NCBI RefSeq assembly: GCF_018343535.1
Contig: NZ_JAGYPF010000005.1
Span: 62,001-126,000, forward strand
From: Neobacillus rhizophilus
GTDB lineage: Bacteria > Bacillota > Bacilli > Bacillales > Cytobacillaceae
Reading direction: 5' to 3'
Length of the DNA: 64,000 nucleotides
The notes beneath the pieces were generated by a model, which saw only the letters and a list, made by a program, of their open reading frames with translations, was not told where the DNA came from and ran no database searches. Positions 8,344-17,243 of the stretch are shown here, in pieces. Within the stretch, counting starts at the first letter, position 1. Every line of letters starts with the position of its first letter. The position numbers were made by a program, and so were the translations under genes.

Positions 8344-10863
8344 TTGAGCTGGATCCAAAACTTTTTTCAAAAATTAAAGAAAGACGAGGAAGGCGAATTT
8401 GACAAGCACCCCGTTCATAATAATAAACCGGAAGTTCCAACATTTTTATCTCAAAGTGAAAGCACAAAAGATTTGGATGCAAGAGTTTCTTATCAATATC
8501 CTAAAAATACATTAAAGACTTCTTTAGAATTAAAAAAGCCGGTTGAAGAAAAACGGCCGAAAAAAAGGAAGGAAAGGGAGGCAGCCAACAGACAAACACA
8601 AGTTCAGAGCCAGGTTGAACTGAGTCCAATAGCACCTTCAAAGATGAAAACGGAACCGCTAAAGATAAAAACGGAACCTACAAAAAGAGCGCGAGGGCCG
8701 TTTCACCCAACCGAAATTCCTTCCCCAGTATTTGGCTTCAATCGGCCAAGAAAAACAGGCGCAGTTGTTGAACATGAATTGAGTCATTTTTTCAAGGAAG
8801 AAAATACAAGCCAGTCTACTCCGCTGCCGACGGAAGAGAATCCTACAATACCAATTTCAAATTTTGTCACCAAAATATTGGAGACAGAAGATGAACTTAA
8901 AGAGACTGTTACCCTTGAGGAAATCCCTCTAGTTGACAATACATACTCCGACGAGATGGATAACAGCCCTGTTCTGAATGAGGAGTTTCAAGCACAAGCA
9001 GGCGAGGATGGTGAACTGCCACTTCAGATTGAAGAGAACCAAATTGAAGAATCTGAACTACCGCCACTTCTTATCGAAGAAAACCTAATCGAGGAATCAG
9101 AACTAGCACCACTTCGTATCGAAGAAGATCAATTCGAGGAATCTGAACCTCCTAAGCCTAAGCGTTCTCATCTTCCTTTCAACGTCATGATGTTAAAGCA
9201 GGATCGGGAAAAATGGGAAGTAAAGAAAAGAAGACTCGACGAAGAACGGCAAAAGCAGGCTTTAATTGCCGCTTCTCAACAAGAGCAAGTCGTGGAAAAC
9301 AACAGCCTGCTTAAAGTGAACGAGGAACCGCAACAGCAGGAATCAATTAATACACAGCAAAAAGAAATAATCGTTGAAACCAATAGCCGTCGTGAAGAGC
9401 ATAATGACCACCATATCCAAGAGATTGCCGCAGCAGGCGAATATCAATTCCCAATGGCGGATTTGCTAAATCCCCCTGTTTCCGAAATCATCGATACAAA
9501 ATGGATGCTTTATCAAGAGGAATTGCTAAACCAAACCTTGCAAAACTTTAATGTTGGCGCAAATGTGGTGAATGTAACGCAAGGTCCGTCTGTTACCCGT
9601 TTTGAAGTACAGCCTGAGCCTGGTGTCAAAGTGAACAAGATTACCAATCTAAGTGATGATATCAAATTAAGTCTTGCTGCCAGGGATATCCGGATCGAAG
9701 CACCAATTCCGGGGAAACACACGATTGGAATCGAAGTGCCGAACCAACAGTCAAGGCCGGTGAGAATCAGCGAAATTATCGGCAGTGGCGTTTTCAGTGA
9801 TACAGCATCCCCGTTAACGGTGGTGCTTGGCCTCGATATTGCCGGCAAGCCGATTGTGACAGATTTAAAGAAAATGCCCCACGGTCTGATTGCCGGGGCA
9901 ACAGGATCCGGAAAAAGTGTCTGCATTAATTCGATTTTAGTTAGCTTATTATATAAAGCCAGTCCTGAAGATGTTAAGCTCATGCTAATTGACCCGAAAA
10001 TGGTGGAGCTTGCACCATATAATCGGATTCCTCACCTAGTCAGCCCGGTTATTACCGATGTAAAGGCAGCAACCGCTGCGTTAAAATGGGCAGTCGATGA
10101 AATGGAAAGACGCTATGAGCTATTTGCCCATACCGGTGTCCGCGATATCAGCCGCTTTAATGAACTGGCCATGGAGCATAAAAGATATTCCGACAAGCTC
10201 CCATATATTGTCATTATTATTGATGAGCTGGCTGATTTAATGATGATGTCACCGGCTGATGTTGAGGAAGCCATTTGCCGGATAGCTCAAAAGGCAAGAG
10301 CGTGCGGTATCCATTTAATTATCGCAACGCAACGGCCGTCTGTGGATGTCATCACTGGTTTAATAAAAGCAAACGTCCCGACAAGGATTGCCTTTTCGGT
10401 CTCATCCCAAGTCGATTCGCGTACAATCATTGATATCAGCGGTGCTGAAAAGCTGCTTGGCCGCGGCGATATGCTCTTTTTGGAAAATGGCTCATCAAAG
10501 CCGGTCCGCTTGCAGGGCACATTTGTAACCGATGAAGAAATTGATGTGGTTGTCGCTCATGTAAGAGAACAGCGCGAGCCGGAATACTTATTTGTCCAGG
10601 AAGAACTTTTAAAAAAGGCCCAAATAACGGAGGAGGAAGACGAGTTGTTTTATGATGCCTGTGAATTTATCATCGAACAAGGAGCAGCATCCACTTCCAG
10701 CTTGCAGCGCCGCTTTAAAATTGGCTATAACCGGGCTGCACGCTTAATGGATATGCTTGAACAGCAGGGATATATTTCAGGTGCAAACGGAAGCAAGCCG
10801 CGGGAAGTGTTAATTAACGAAGCAGATTTGGAATCCATCCAGGATGCAAGTCTAAATATGTAA
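8344..10863 (+). CDS. sftA: DNA translocase SftA (FtsK/SpoIIIE family)
   Basis: An 839-residue septum-associated DNA translocase. Start chosen at TTG 8344 (protein begins MSWIQNFF, like YtpS of B. subtilis) because GAAAGAG lies 9 bases upstream; GTG 8335 overlaps that site. Seen: no transmembrane segments, a long acidic low-complexity N-terminus with three repeats of about 17 residues near 225-268, FtsK motor with Walker A GATGSGKS (about 518) and Walker B IIIDELAD (about 623), and a C-terminal gamma winged-helix domain (about 765-839). Known: clears chromosomal DNA from the closing septum. A DNA-guiding role for the gamma domain is inferred. Confidence 0.95.
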   Translation: MSWIQNFFQKLKKDEEGEFDKHPVHNNKPEVPTFLSQSESTKDLDARVSYQYPKNTLKTSLELKKPVEEKRPKKRKEREAANRQTQVQSQVELSPIAPSKMKTEPLKIKTEPTKRARGPFHPTEIPSPVFGFNRPRKTGAVVEHELSHFFKEENTSQSTPLPTEENPTIPISNFVTKILETEDELKETVTLEEIPLVDNTYSDEMDNSPVLNEEFQAQAGEDGELPLQIEENQIEESELPPLLIEENLIEESELAPLRIEEDQFEESEPPKPKRSHLPFNVMMLKQDREKWEVKKRRLDEERQKQALIAASQQEQVVENNSLLKVNEEPQQQESINTQQKEIIVETNSRREEHNDHHIQEIAAAGEYQFPMADLLNPPVSEIIDTKWMLYQEELLNQTLQNFNVGANVVNVTQGPSVTRFEVQPEPGVKVNKITNLSDDIKLSLAARDIRIEAPIPGKHTIGIEVPNQQSRPVRISEIIGSGVFSDTASPLTVVLGLDIAGKPIVTDLKKMPHGLIAGATGSGKSVCINSILVSLLYKASPEDVKLMLIDPKMVELAPYNRIPHLVSPVITDVKAATAALKWAVDEMERRYELFAHTGVRDISRFNELAMEHKRYSDKLPYIVIIIDELADLMMMSPADVEEAICRIAQKARACGIHLIIATQRPSVDVITGLIKANVPTRIAFSVSSQVDSRTIIDISGAEKLLGRGDMLFLENGSSKPVRLQGTFVTDEEIDVVVAHVREQREPEYLFVQEELLKKAQITEEEDELFYDACEFIIEQGAASTSSLQRRFKIGYNRAARLMDMLEQQGYISGANGSKPREVLINEADLESIQDASLNM

Positions 10864-10880
10864 ATATAGACAAATAATAA

Positions 10881-11174
10881 ATGAAAACTCAGCGATTGGC
10901 GAGTCCGATAGGACGAAGACAGAGGTGTAGTTGAATTTATGCGTTCAGAATTTACGATAGTAAATTCTGATTAGCGAAATGAAAACTCAGCGATTGGCGA
11001 GTCCGATAGGACGAAGACAGAGGTGTAGTTGAATTTATGCGTTTAGAATTTACGATAGTAAATTCTGATTAGCGAAATGAAAACTCAGCGATTGGGCGAG
11101 TCCGATAGGACGAAGACAGAGTTGTAGTTGAACATATGCGTTCAAATTTACAACAGTAAATTCTAATTAGCGAA
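10881..11174 (+). repeat. Three tandem 98-bp family B units before murC
   Basis: Units begin at 10881, 10979 and 11077, an exact 98-base period. Each holds the core GCGAGTCCGATAGGACGAAG, then GTAGTTGAA and, in units 1 and 2, a hairpin AGAATTTAC-GATA-GTAAATTCT. The third unit has diverged. No ORF. With the leader below this fills the 485-base gap between sftA and murC. Confidence 0.92.
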
Positions 11175-11228
11175 TAGTACCATTGGAGCAATTCGGGTTC
11201 GAAAATAGTTTTTACGGATAAACAGTGA

Positions 11229-11281
11229 TATAATATTGAAATATGTTCAGGAAAAGCAGGTGCGCAATTCCCCTGCTTTTT
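11229..11281 (+). promoter_or_regulatory. Candidate murC leader: -10 box followed at once by a terminator hairpin
   Basis: TATAAT at 11229-11234 (no convincing -35) is followed 18 bases later by AAAAGCAGG (11252-11260) pairing with CCTGCTTTT (11272-11280) plus T. The hairpin has terminator form and lies 68 bases before the murC start, so it may act as an attenuator or end read-through from sftA. Confidence 0.5.
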
Positions 11282-11348
11282 CAGATTAGCAAATACAGAC
11301 AGATGTCATATACTGTTTTACAGATAGACGTTGGTTGGAGGTTCTTCT

Positions 11349-12650
11349 ATGACAATTTACCATTTTGTCGGTATAAAGGGGTCTGGTATGAGTGCACTTG
11401 CACAAGTGCTCCACGATATGAAATTTCAGGTCCAAGGCTCCGATGTCGAAAAGCGCTTTTTTACTCAACTGGCCCTTGAACAATCGGGGATTAAAATACT
11501 CCCGTTCCAAAAAGAAAATATCGAGCCAGGGATGACAATCATTGCCGGGAACGCATTTCCTGATACGCATGAGGAAATTCAAGAGGCCATGAAACTAGGG
11601 CTTCCTATTATACGTTACCATCGCTTTTTAGGCGATTTTATGCAAAATTTCACCAGTATAGCCATTACAGGTGCCCATGGCAAAACATCCACCACGGGTC
11701 TGCTTTCGCATGTAATCGCAGGCGCGAAGCCTACTTCCTTTTTAATCGGTGACGGTACCGGTAAAGGACAAGAAGGTGCGGAGTATTTTGTTTTCGAGGC
11801 ATGTGAGTATAGACGGCATTTTCTTTCCTACTTCCCTGATTATGCCATAATGACCAATATTGACTTTGATCATCCTGATTATTTTGCCAATATCGATGAT
11901 GTATTTTCGGCTTTTCAGGAGTTGGCCTTCCAAGTGAAAAAAGGGATATTTGCTTATGGTGATGATGAGCAGCTTCAAAAAATTCAGGCAAAGGTTCCTG
12001 TCTTGTTTTATGGATTTGCGGAGGAAAATGACTATCAGGCCGCAAATATTGTGAAAACGACAGAAGGAACAAGCTTTGATGTATTTATTCGCAATACGTA
12101 TTATGACACCTTTTCTATTCCAACATTCGGTGACCATAGTGTTCTAAATGCTCTAGCTGTCATTGGCGTTTGCCATTATGAAGATATTAATGTTGAAGTA
12201 GTGAAAGATCTTTTAACGACCTTCCAGGGAGTTAAGCGAAGATTTACGGAAAAAAGGATGGGTAACCAAATTTTAATTGACGATTATGCCCACCATCCGA
12301 CAGAAATCAAAGCAACCATTGATGCAGCCATGCAAAAATATCCTGATCGTGAAATTGTTGCCGTGTTCCAGCCGCATACCTTTACAAGGACGCAGGCATT
12401 TTTAGAAGATTTTGCTGAGAGCCTAAGGCTGGCGGATAAAACTTATTTGTGTGAAATTTTTGGGTCAGCTCGTGAAAAACAAGGAAAGCTTTCTATTCAC
12501 GACCTTGAGGAAAAAATCCCTGGTGCTGAAATTCTCACTGAAGAGACCACATATTTATTAGGGAACCATGATAATAGTGTCATCCTCTTTATGGGGGCTG
12601 GAGACATTCAGAAATTCCAGGAATCTTATGAAAAACAAATTGCTAAATAA
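11349..12650 (+). CDS. murC: UDP-N-acetylmuramate--L-alanine ligase MurC
   Basis: A 433-residue cytoplasmic Mur ligase. Seen: N-terminal UDP-binding FVGIKGSGMSALA, ATP-binding GAHGKTSTTG near residue 108, and the ligase motif DDYAHHPTE near 311. Known: ATP-dependent addition of L-Ala to UDP-MurNAc, the first peptide step of peptidoglycan synthesis. ATG 11349 follows TTGGAGG at 11335; the longer TTG start at 11331 overlaps that site. Isolated from other mur genes, as in B. subtilis (ytxF). Confidence 0.96.
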   Translation: MTIYHFVGIKGSGMSALAQVLHDMKFQVQGSDVEKRFFTQLALEQSGIKILPFQKENIEPGMTIIAGNAFPDTHEEIQEAMKLGLPIIRYHRFLGDFMQNFTSIAITGAHGKTSTTGLLSHVIAGAKPTSFLIGDGTGKGQEGAEYFVFEACEYRRHFLSYFPDYAIMTNIDFDHPDYFANIDDVFSAFQELAFQVKKGIFAYGDDEQLQKIQAKVPVLFYGFAEENDYQAANIVKTTEGTSFDVFIRNTYYDTFSIPTFGDHSVLNALAVIGVCHYEDINVEVVKDLLTTFQGVKRRFTEKRMGNQILIDDYAHHPTEIKATIDAAMQKYPDREIVAVFQPHTFTRTQAFLEDFAESLRLADKTYLCEIFGSAREKQGKLSIHDLEEKIPGAEILTEETTYLLGNHDNSVILFMGAGDIQKFQESYEKQIAK

Positions 12651-12651
12651 G

Positions 12652-12684
12652 AAAAGGATTCCGCCAAGTGCGGCATCCTTTTTT
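12652..12684 (+). terminator. Terminator after murC
   Basis: AAAAGGAT-CCGC pairs with GCGG-ATCCTTTT, followed by T residues. Confidence 0.88.
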
Positions 12685-12768
12685 CATATCAATAATATAA
12701 GGAAATTTTTTTAACAAATTGCAGGAAAACAAGACAAATCACTGGAAGTAGTATAAGATATGAACGAG

Positions 12769-12794
12769 GTTTAAACCAGAGTTTGAACGGCAAT
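12769..12794 (+). promoter_or_regulatory. SigB-like promoter candidate of ytxGH
   Basis: GTTTAA (12769-12774), 14-base spacer, GGCAAT (12789-12794), against the SigB consensus GTTTAA / GGGTAT. B. subtilis ytxGHJ is SigB-controlled, which makes it plausible; the -10 match is only 4 of 6. Confidence 0.4.
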
Positions 12795-12827
12795 ACATAA
12801 TTAATAGGATATATCGGAGGTTTTACT

Positions 12828-13289
12828 ATGATTTTGATTTTATACATAAGCGTGGCCTTGATTTCAGTAGCTTTTTTAGTGCTGGTTTTCTATTTATCAG
12901 CGACACTTAAATCCCTGAAAATTACCCTTACGAGTGTTTCGGACACTTTAAAGGGACTGGAAAAACAGGTTGAAGGTGTAACAAGTGAAACAACTCAGCT
13001 CTTACAAAAAACAAATGCCCTTGCCGAAGATTTGAAAGATAAATCTGTGCGCTTAAATAGTGTCGTCGATTCTGTTAAAGAGGTTGGAACCTCAGTCAGG
13101 AAATTTAACGGAACATTAAAGAATATTACGAATACAATTGACGAGCAAGTAGAAGAGAGCAAAGAAAAAGTTTCGCAAATTATTCAGTGGAGTAATGTAT
13201 TTTTTGAATTAAAAGACATGTGGCAGGCTCGTAAGGAAGCCAAAAATGAAGAAACCATTTATGAAAGGCAAAAGGAACGTTCACATTAA
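12828..13289 (+). CDS. ytxG: YtxG, DUF948 general stress membrane protein
   Basis: A 153-residue protein with one N-terminal membrane helix (about residues 3-27) and a long helical, coiled-coil-prone domain with the DUF948 pattern (LKSLKITLTSVSDTLKGLEK). Known: YtxG is a SigB general-stress protein of unknown function. ATCGGAGG precedes the ATG. Followed after 20 bases by ytxH, so the two form an operon. Confidence 0.88.
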   Translation: MILILYISVALISVAFLVLVFYLSATLKSLKITLTSVSDTLKGLEKQVEGVTSETTQLLQKTNALAEDLKDKSVRLNSVVDSVKEVGTSVRKFNGTLKNITNTIDEQVEESKEKVSQIIQWSNVFFELKDMWQARKEAKNEETIYERQKERSH

Positions 13290-13309
13290 AAAGGAGGAGT
13301 GAAGGGATT

Positions 13310-13774
13310 ATGACAAAAAGAGAGTATGAATCACGTGAAACCAATCAAGTTCGAAGCGACGAATCTGGCGGCAGCAGTTTTCTGCTGGGCGTTATCGTTG
13401 GCGGTCTGGCGGGTGCGGCAGCGGCGCTGCTCTTAGGTACAAAAAAGGGACAGGAATTTCGCCACACACTTTCTGACCAAACGGGATCTCTTCTTGAAAA
13501 GTCTTCACCGCTAAGGGAAAATGTAAAGTCCAAAACCATCTCACTTACCCAGGGGCTTGCCCAGCAATCCTCTAATCTAGTGAATAAAGTGAAAGGGAAA
13601 TCAGATAGCACATTTGAGCAGCATGAGGATTCCGAAACCACCTATATTTCGATTAAAGGTTTAAACGAAAAAACGGCATCAACAAAAGCTTCTGCAAATA
13701 GCGATGAAATTCGAAAAAAATTAGAGGAAGCTCAAAAAGCACTAGAGGAAGAAGAAAGCAGGGTTAGGATTTAA
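13310..13774 (+). CDS. ytxH: YtxH domain general stress protein
   Basis: A 154-residue protein. Seen: the YtxH domain near residues 23-60, with a glycine/alanine-rich hydrophobic segment (LLGVIVGGLAGAAAALLLG) followed by TKKGQEFR, then a charged helical tail. Known: SigB-dependent stress protein, membrane associated; function unknown. AAAAAGGAGGAG precedes the ATG. The operon ends at the hairpin that follows. Confidence 0.9.
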   Translation: MTKREYESRETNQVRSDESGGSSFLLGVIVGGLAGAAAALLLGTKKGQEFRHTLSDQTGSLLEKSSPLRENVKSKTISLTQGLAQQSSNLVNKVKGKSDSTFEQHEDSETTYISIKGLNEKTASTKASANSDEIRKKLEEAQKALEEEESRVRI

Positions 13775-13807
13775 AGGGAATGTAAGTCATACTGTTTGTG
13801 AAACATT

Positions 13808-13838
13808 ACGGTGAAGTGTTAAAATTACTTCACCGTTT
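13808..13838 (+). terminator. Terminator between ytxH and brxC
   Basis: ACGGTGAAGT (13808-13817) pairs with ACTTCACCGT (13827-13836), followed by TTATT. It lies inside the longer open frame of the next gene, which supports the later ATG for brxC. Confidence 0.75.
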
Positions 13839-13860
13839 ATTACTTTCTGGAGGTAAAATT

Positions 13861-14193
13861 ATGCTGAAAAAAATTGATTCAATTGAAGAGTTTACGGAAT
13901 TACTAAATAAAGAAAATTCATTTTATCTATTAAAGCACAGCTTAACTTGCCCAATCAGCCAAGCAGCCTACAATGAATACGAGAAATTTTCGAATGAACA
14001 TGAAAATATCCCAACTTACTATTTGGCAGTCCAAGATTCCCGCCCATTATCAAACGAAATCGCTGAACAATTTCAAATTAAGCACGAATCTCCACAAGCC
14101 ATTCTTTTTGCTAATGGGAAACCATCGTGGAGTGCTTCACACTGGAAAATAACAAATCGTTCTTTGGCACAAGCTATTCCCGTGCAGGAATAA
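13861..14193 (+). CDS. brxC: Monothiol bacilliredoxin BrxC (YtxJ)
   Basis: A 110-residue thioredoxin-fold protein. Seen: HSLTCPISQAAYNEY with a single active-site Cys, and EIAEQFQIKHESPQAILF around the cis-Pro. Known: BrxC (formerly YtxJ) handles bacillithiol mixed disulfides in the cytoplasm. ATG 13861 follows TCTGGAGG; the GTG at 13798 would place the ytxH terminator in the coding region and is rejected. In B. subtilis it belongs to ytxGHJ; here a terminator lies between, so expression may be partly separate. Confidence 0.88.
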   Translation: MLKKIDSIEEFTELLNKENSFYLLKHSLTCPISQAAYNEYEKFSNEHENIPTYYLAVQDSRPLSNEIAEQFQIKHESPQAILFANGKPSWSASHWKITNRSLAQAIPVQE

Positions 14194-14321
14194 AAAATAG
14201 TTCCATGTTGCCACAAAACAGTCACCTTTTTTCAAAAAACACATATATTACTTTAATATATATCAAAAAATACTTTAATGCATAAAAGCTTAAAAGCGTT
14301 TAATCATTAAAGAAAAAAGTG

Positions 14322-14350
14322 ATGACAAAGAAATTTATTTCGGCTATAAT
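14322..14350 (+). promoter_or_regulatory. SigA promoter of aroA-ccpA
   Basis: -35 ATGACA (14322-14327), 17-base spacer, -10 TATAAT (14345-14350). A leader of about 125 bases follows. A palindrome TTAAAAGCGTTTAA centred at about 14299 just upstream is only a poor match to a cre site. Confidence 0.7.
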
Positions 14351-14481
14351 AAACCCTAATTATAAAAAAGTTTATAATTTTTAAAAATCTTTGATTGTGA
14401 GGCAGTAAACTTAATCCTATTTAAAAAAGATAACTTTACTTAGGAATAAATGCCGACAAAAGAAAGGACGGGGACGAAAAG

Positions 14482-15558
14482 ATGGGCAATAATGAATTGG
14501 ATCAGTTAAGAGACCGTGTAGACGAGTTAAACTTGGAATTGTTGAGGTTAATAAATGAAAGAGCTCGACTCGTCCAAGAGATCGGGCAGGTTAAAGGAAG
14601 TCAAGGCGTTTTCCGCTTCGATCCAGTCCGTGAAAGAATGATGCTCGATAAAATTAAAGATAATAATGATGGTCCATTTGAAAATTCAACAATTGATCAC
14701 CTGTTTAAGGAAATTTTCAAAGCGGGGCTTGACCTCCAAAAGGACGACCATAAGAAAGCTTTGTTAGTTTCTAGAAAGAAACAGCCAGAAAATACAATTG
14801 TAGACTTAAAAGGCGAAAAAATTGGCGATGGCAAGCAGCATTTTGTCTTTGGTCCATGTGCGGTTGAATCCTATGAGCAGGTGGCGACTGTTGCAAAAGC
14901 TATGAAGGAAAAAGGCTTAAAGCTTTTGCGCGGTGGTGCTTACAAGCCAAGAACGTCACCATATGATTTCCAAGGATTAGGTGTAGAAGGACTGAAAATA
15001 TTAAAACGTGTTGCAAATGAATTTGATATGGCTGTCATTAGTGAAATTGTCAGTCCTGCCGATATTGAAATGGCTATTGATTACATCGATGTCATCCAAA
15101 TTGGTGCACGTAATATGCAAAACTTCGAATTATTAAAGGCTGCTGGTGCAGTGAATAAACCAGTTCTATTAAAGAGAGGGTTAGCTGCAACCATCGAGGA
15201 ATTCATCAATGCTGCCGAATATATCATGGCGCAAGGAAATGGACAAATTATCCTTTGCGAGCGTGGAATTCGGACCTACGAAAAGGCAACTAGAAATACC
15301 TTAGACATTTCTGCTGTTCCTATCTTAAAGCAAGAAACACATTTACCAGTTATGGTGGATGTTACCCACTCAACTGGAAGAAGAGATTTACTGCTTCCAT
15401 GCGCGAAGGCTGCAATTGCGATTGGGGCAGACGGCGTTATGGCTGAAGTACACCCAGACCCGGCTGTAGCACTTTCTGATGCGCAACAGCAAATGAACCT
15501 TGAGCAATTTGATCACTTCTACAATGAACTCCTTGCATCCAACTTTGTAAGAGTATAA
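14482..15558 (+). CDS. aroA: Bifunctional DAHP synthase / chorismate mutase
   Basis: A 358-residue fusion. Seen: N-terminal AroQ-type chorismate mutase (about residues 1-85, LDQLRDRVDELNLELLRLI) and a KDO8PS-like DAHP synthase (about 95-355) with FVFGPCAVES, LRGGAYKPRTSPYDFQG and DVTHSTGRRDL. Known: condenses PEP and erythrose 4-phosphate, first step of the shikimate pathway; the mutase domain confers feedback inhibition by chorismate and prephenate. AAAGGACGGGG precedes the ATG. It lies upstream of ccpA with a terminator between. Confidence 0.97.
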   Translation: MGNNELDQLRDRVDELNLELLRLINERARLVQEIGQVKGSQGVFRFDPVRERMMLDKIKDNNDGPFENSTIDHLFKEIFKAGLDLQKDDHKKALLVSRKKQPENTIVDLKGEKIGDGKQHFVFGPCAVESYEQVATVAKAMKEKGLKLLRGGAYKPRTSPYDFQGLGVEGLKILKRVANEFDMAVISEIVSPADIEMAIDYIDVIQIGARNMQNFELLKAAGAVNKPVLLKRGLAATIEEFINAAEYIMAQGNGQIILCERGIRTYEKATRNTLDISAVPILKQETHLPVMVDVTHSTGRRDLLLPCAKAAIAIGADGVMAEVHPDPAVALSDAQQQMNLEQFDHFYNELLASNFVRV

Positions 15559-15566
15559 TGAACAAG

Positions 15567-15597
15567 AACCTTCTGCCATGATAGCAGGAGGTTTTTT
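15567..15597 (+). terminator. Terminator between aroA and ccpA
   Basis: AACCTTCTGC (15567-15576) pairs with GCAGGAGGTT (15584-15593, one mismatch or wobble), followed by T residues. ccpA therefore probably also has its own promoter. Confidence 0.75.
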
Positions 15598-15766
15598 CCT
15601 GCTTTTAAAAAAATATTGACAATATAATTGCGGCTTTTTTCTTCTTGTCGTATCATAAATACATACTTAAAGATTGTTTACTTTATCACATAAGCAATTA
15701 TGACTAGATTTTAGCTAAATGCTATAAAATAAAGAAAACAATGTACGTTTTAGGAGAGTGTTACAA

Positions 15767-16771
15767 GTGAATAATATTACAATTTATGACGTAGCCCGTG
15801 AAGCGAATGTTTCCATGGCAACAGTATCCCGCGTTGTTAACGGGAATCCAAATGTTAAACCGGTTACCCGGAAAAAGGTCCAGGAAGTAATCGAGAGATT
15901 AGGGTACCGTCCAAATGCGGTTGCCAGGGGATTGGCAAGTAAAAAAACAACGACAGTCGGAGTGATCATTCCTGATATTTCCAACATCTTCTTTGCAGAG
16001 CTGGCTCGCGGGATTGAAGATATTGCCACCATGTATAAATACAACATTATTTTAAGTAATTCAGATCAAAACAAAGATAAGGAATTACATTTATTTAACA
16101 CAATGTTAGGTAAACAGGTAGACGGGATTGTCTTTATGGGAGGACATATTACACCTGATCATGTAGATGAGTTTGAAAGGTCACCAGTTCCAGTCGTACT
16201 AGCGGGATCTATCGAAGAATCTGAAAAAATTCCATCTGTTAACATTGATTATGAACAGGCTGCCTACGATTGTGTGAAAGAGTTTATCGGCAGAGGGCAT
16301 AAAGATATTGCTTTTGTAATTGGACCGCTATATGAACCGGATATCACCGTTAAAAAGCTGAATGGCTATAAGAGAGCCTTGGAAGATGCAAATATTCCAT
16401 TTAATGAAGAGTTAATTATTGAAGGAGATTATACGTACGATTCTGGTATTGAAGCTTTTGAAAAAATGCTGGAACTATCTGAAAAACCCACTGCCATTTT
16501 GGTTGGTGCGGATGAAATGGCACTTGGCGTCGTCCATGGTGCTGAGGATAAGGGCTACAGTATTCCAGAGGATTTTGAGGTTATTACTTCTGACAATACG
16601 AGACTGTCGCTGATGGTCCGTCCGCAGCTTACGACAATTGTTCAACCTCTTTATGATATTGGGGCTGTTGCAATGCGCTTGTTAACCAAATTAATGAACA
16701 AAGAAAAAGTAAGTGAACAAAAAGTGGTTCTTCCACATCGTATTGAACATCGGCAATCTACAAGAGAATAG
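15767..16771 (+). CDS. ccpA: Catabolite control protein A
   Basis: A 334-residue LacI-family regulator, nearly identical to B. subtilis CcpA in the part I recognise. Seen: helix-turn-helix ITIYDVAREANVSMATVSR at residues 3-21, hinge GYRPNAVARGLASKKT, then a periplasmic-binding-protein-like core. Known: with HPr-Ser46-P it binds cre sites and controls carbon overflow genes. GTG 15767 follows TAGGAGAG; GTG 15758 overlaps that site. Its likely targets ackA and acsA lie in this window. The downstream motPS genes of B. subtilis are absent and a composite repeat stands in their place. Confidence 0.97.
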   Translation: MNNITIYDVAREANVSMATVSRVVNGNPNVKPVTRKKVQEVIERLGYRPNAVARGLASKKTTTVGVIIPDISNIFFAELARGIEDIATMYKYNIILSNSDQNKDKELHLFNTMLGKQVDGIVFMGGHITPDHVDEFERSPVPVVLAGSIEESEKIPSVNIDYEQAAYDCVKEFIGRGHKDIAFVIGPLYEPDITVKKLNGYKRALEDANIPFNEELIIEGDYTYDSGIEAFEKMLELSEKPTAILVGADEMALGVVHGAEDKGYSIPEDFEVITSDNTRLSLMVRPQLTTIVQPLYDIGAVAMRLLTKLMNKEKVSEQKVVLPHRIEHRQSTRE

Positions 16772-16772
16772 T

Positions 16773-16802
16773 AAAAAAGGCGGTTAAATATCCGCCTTTT
16801 TT
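16773..16802 (+). terminator. Terminator after ccpA, abutting composite element copy 1
   Basis: AAAAAAGGCGG (16773-16783) pairs with CCGCCTTTTTT (16792-16802). A similar hairpin, GGCGGCTAAAGAGCCGC, recurs on the far side of the element near 17245-17261. Confidence 0.88.
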
Positions 16803-17243
16803 ATTTTGTCTAAACCCTGCTAACGGGCCTGTTAATTGCCGCTCCGGGCACTCGCTTTCCTGCGGGGAGGTCCTAGAGCCTCCTCGGCGCTGGAAGCGCC
16901 TGCGGGGTCTCCAGTGACCTCTCTATCCCGCAGGAGTCGAGTGCCCTCCGCTACAATCAACTGGGAGTCAAATATCCTAAAGTATTGCAACACACATTTT
17001 CTCCTCCTGGTAAGTGTGCTGCTTTATGAGGACATTCCATACAGGAAATGCCCTAACCTGCGCAGCCTTCGGACAAAATCGATTGGAAAAGAGGAGGAAG
17101 TGTCCGAACCTCGCGGAAATCGAAGCGCCTGGGGCGCAAATCAACAAACATGTTAAAAAGGCTTTGTATTAATATTTTTATAAATAAATCAACGTGGTAA
17201 ATCGAGTAAAATAAAAGGCTATCGGAAGTTTTTCGATAGCCTG
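16801..17243 (+). repeat. Composite paired-palindrome element (family C), copy 1, right block eroded
   Basis: Fills the ccpA-acuC gap. The left block at about 16830-16966 is a GC-rich imperfect palindrome (GGGCACTCG ... CGAGTGCCC). A central stem GCAACACAC / GTGTGCTGC follows near 16986-17024. Only about 45 bases of the right block remain (about 17109-17149). The right edge is a minus-strand terminator. No ORF worth keeping. Confidence 0.85.
17207..17242 (-). terminator. Terminator of the acuABC operon
   Basis: On the minus strand AGGCTATCG pairs with CGATAGCCT, followed by TTTATTTT. It forms the right edge of composite element copy 1. Confidence 0.82.

Noticed and set aside
10895..10930. 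Hammerhead-ribozyme resemblance of the family B core (GAGTCC-GATA-GGACGAA looks like hammerhead stem II followed by GAA)
   Set aside because: The invariant CUGAUGA is absent, several copies lack GAA after the stem, and no cleavage-site helix is formed.
10881..11174. Tandem 98-bp units considered as a CRISPR array
   Set aside because: The period is fully repeated with no variable spacers, only three units, and no cas genes nearby.
14292..14305. TTAAAAGCGTTTAA upstream of the aroA promoter as a cre site
   Set aside because: It misses three fixed consensus positions; palindromic but too weak to call.
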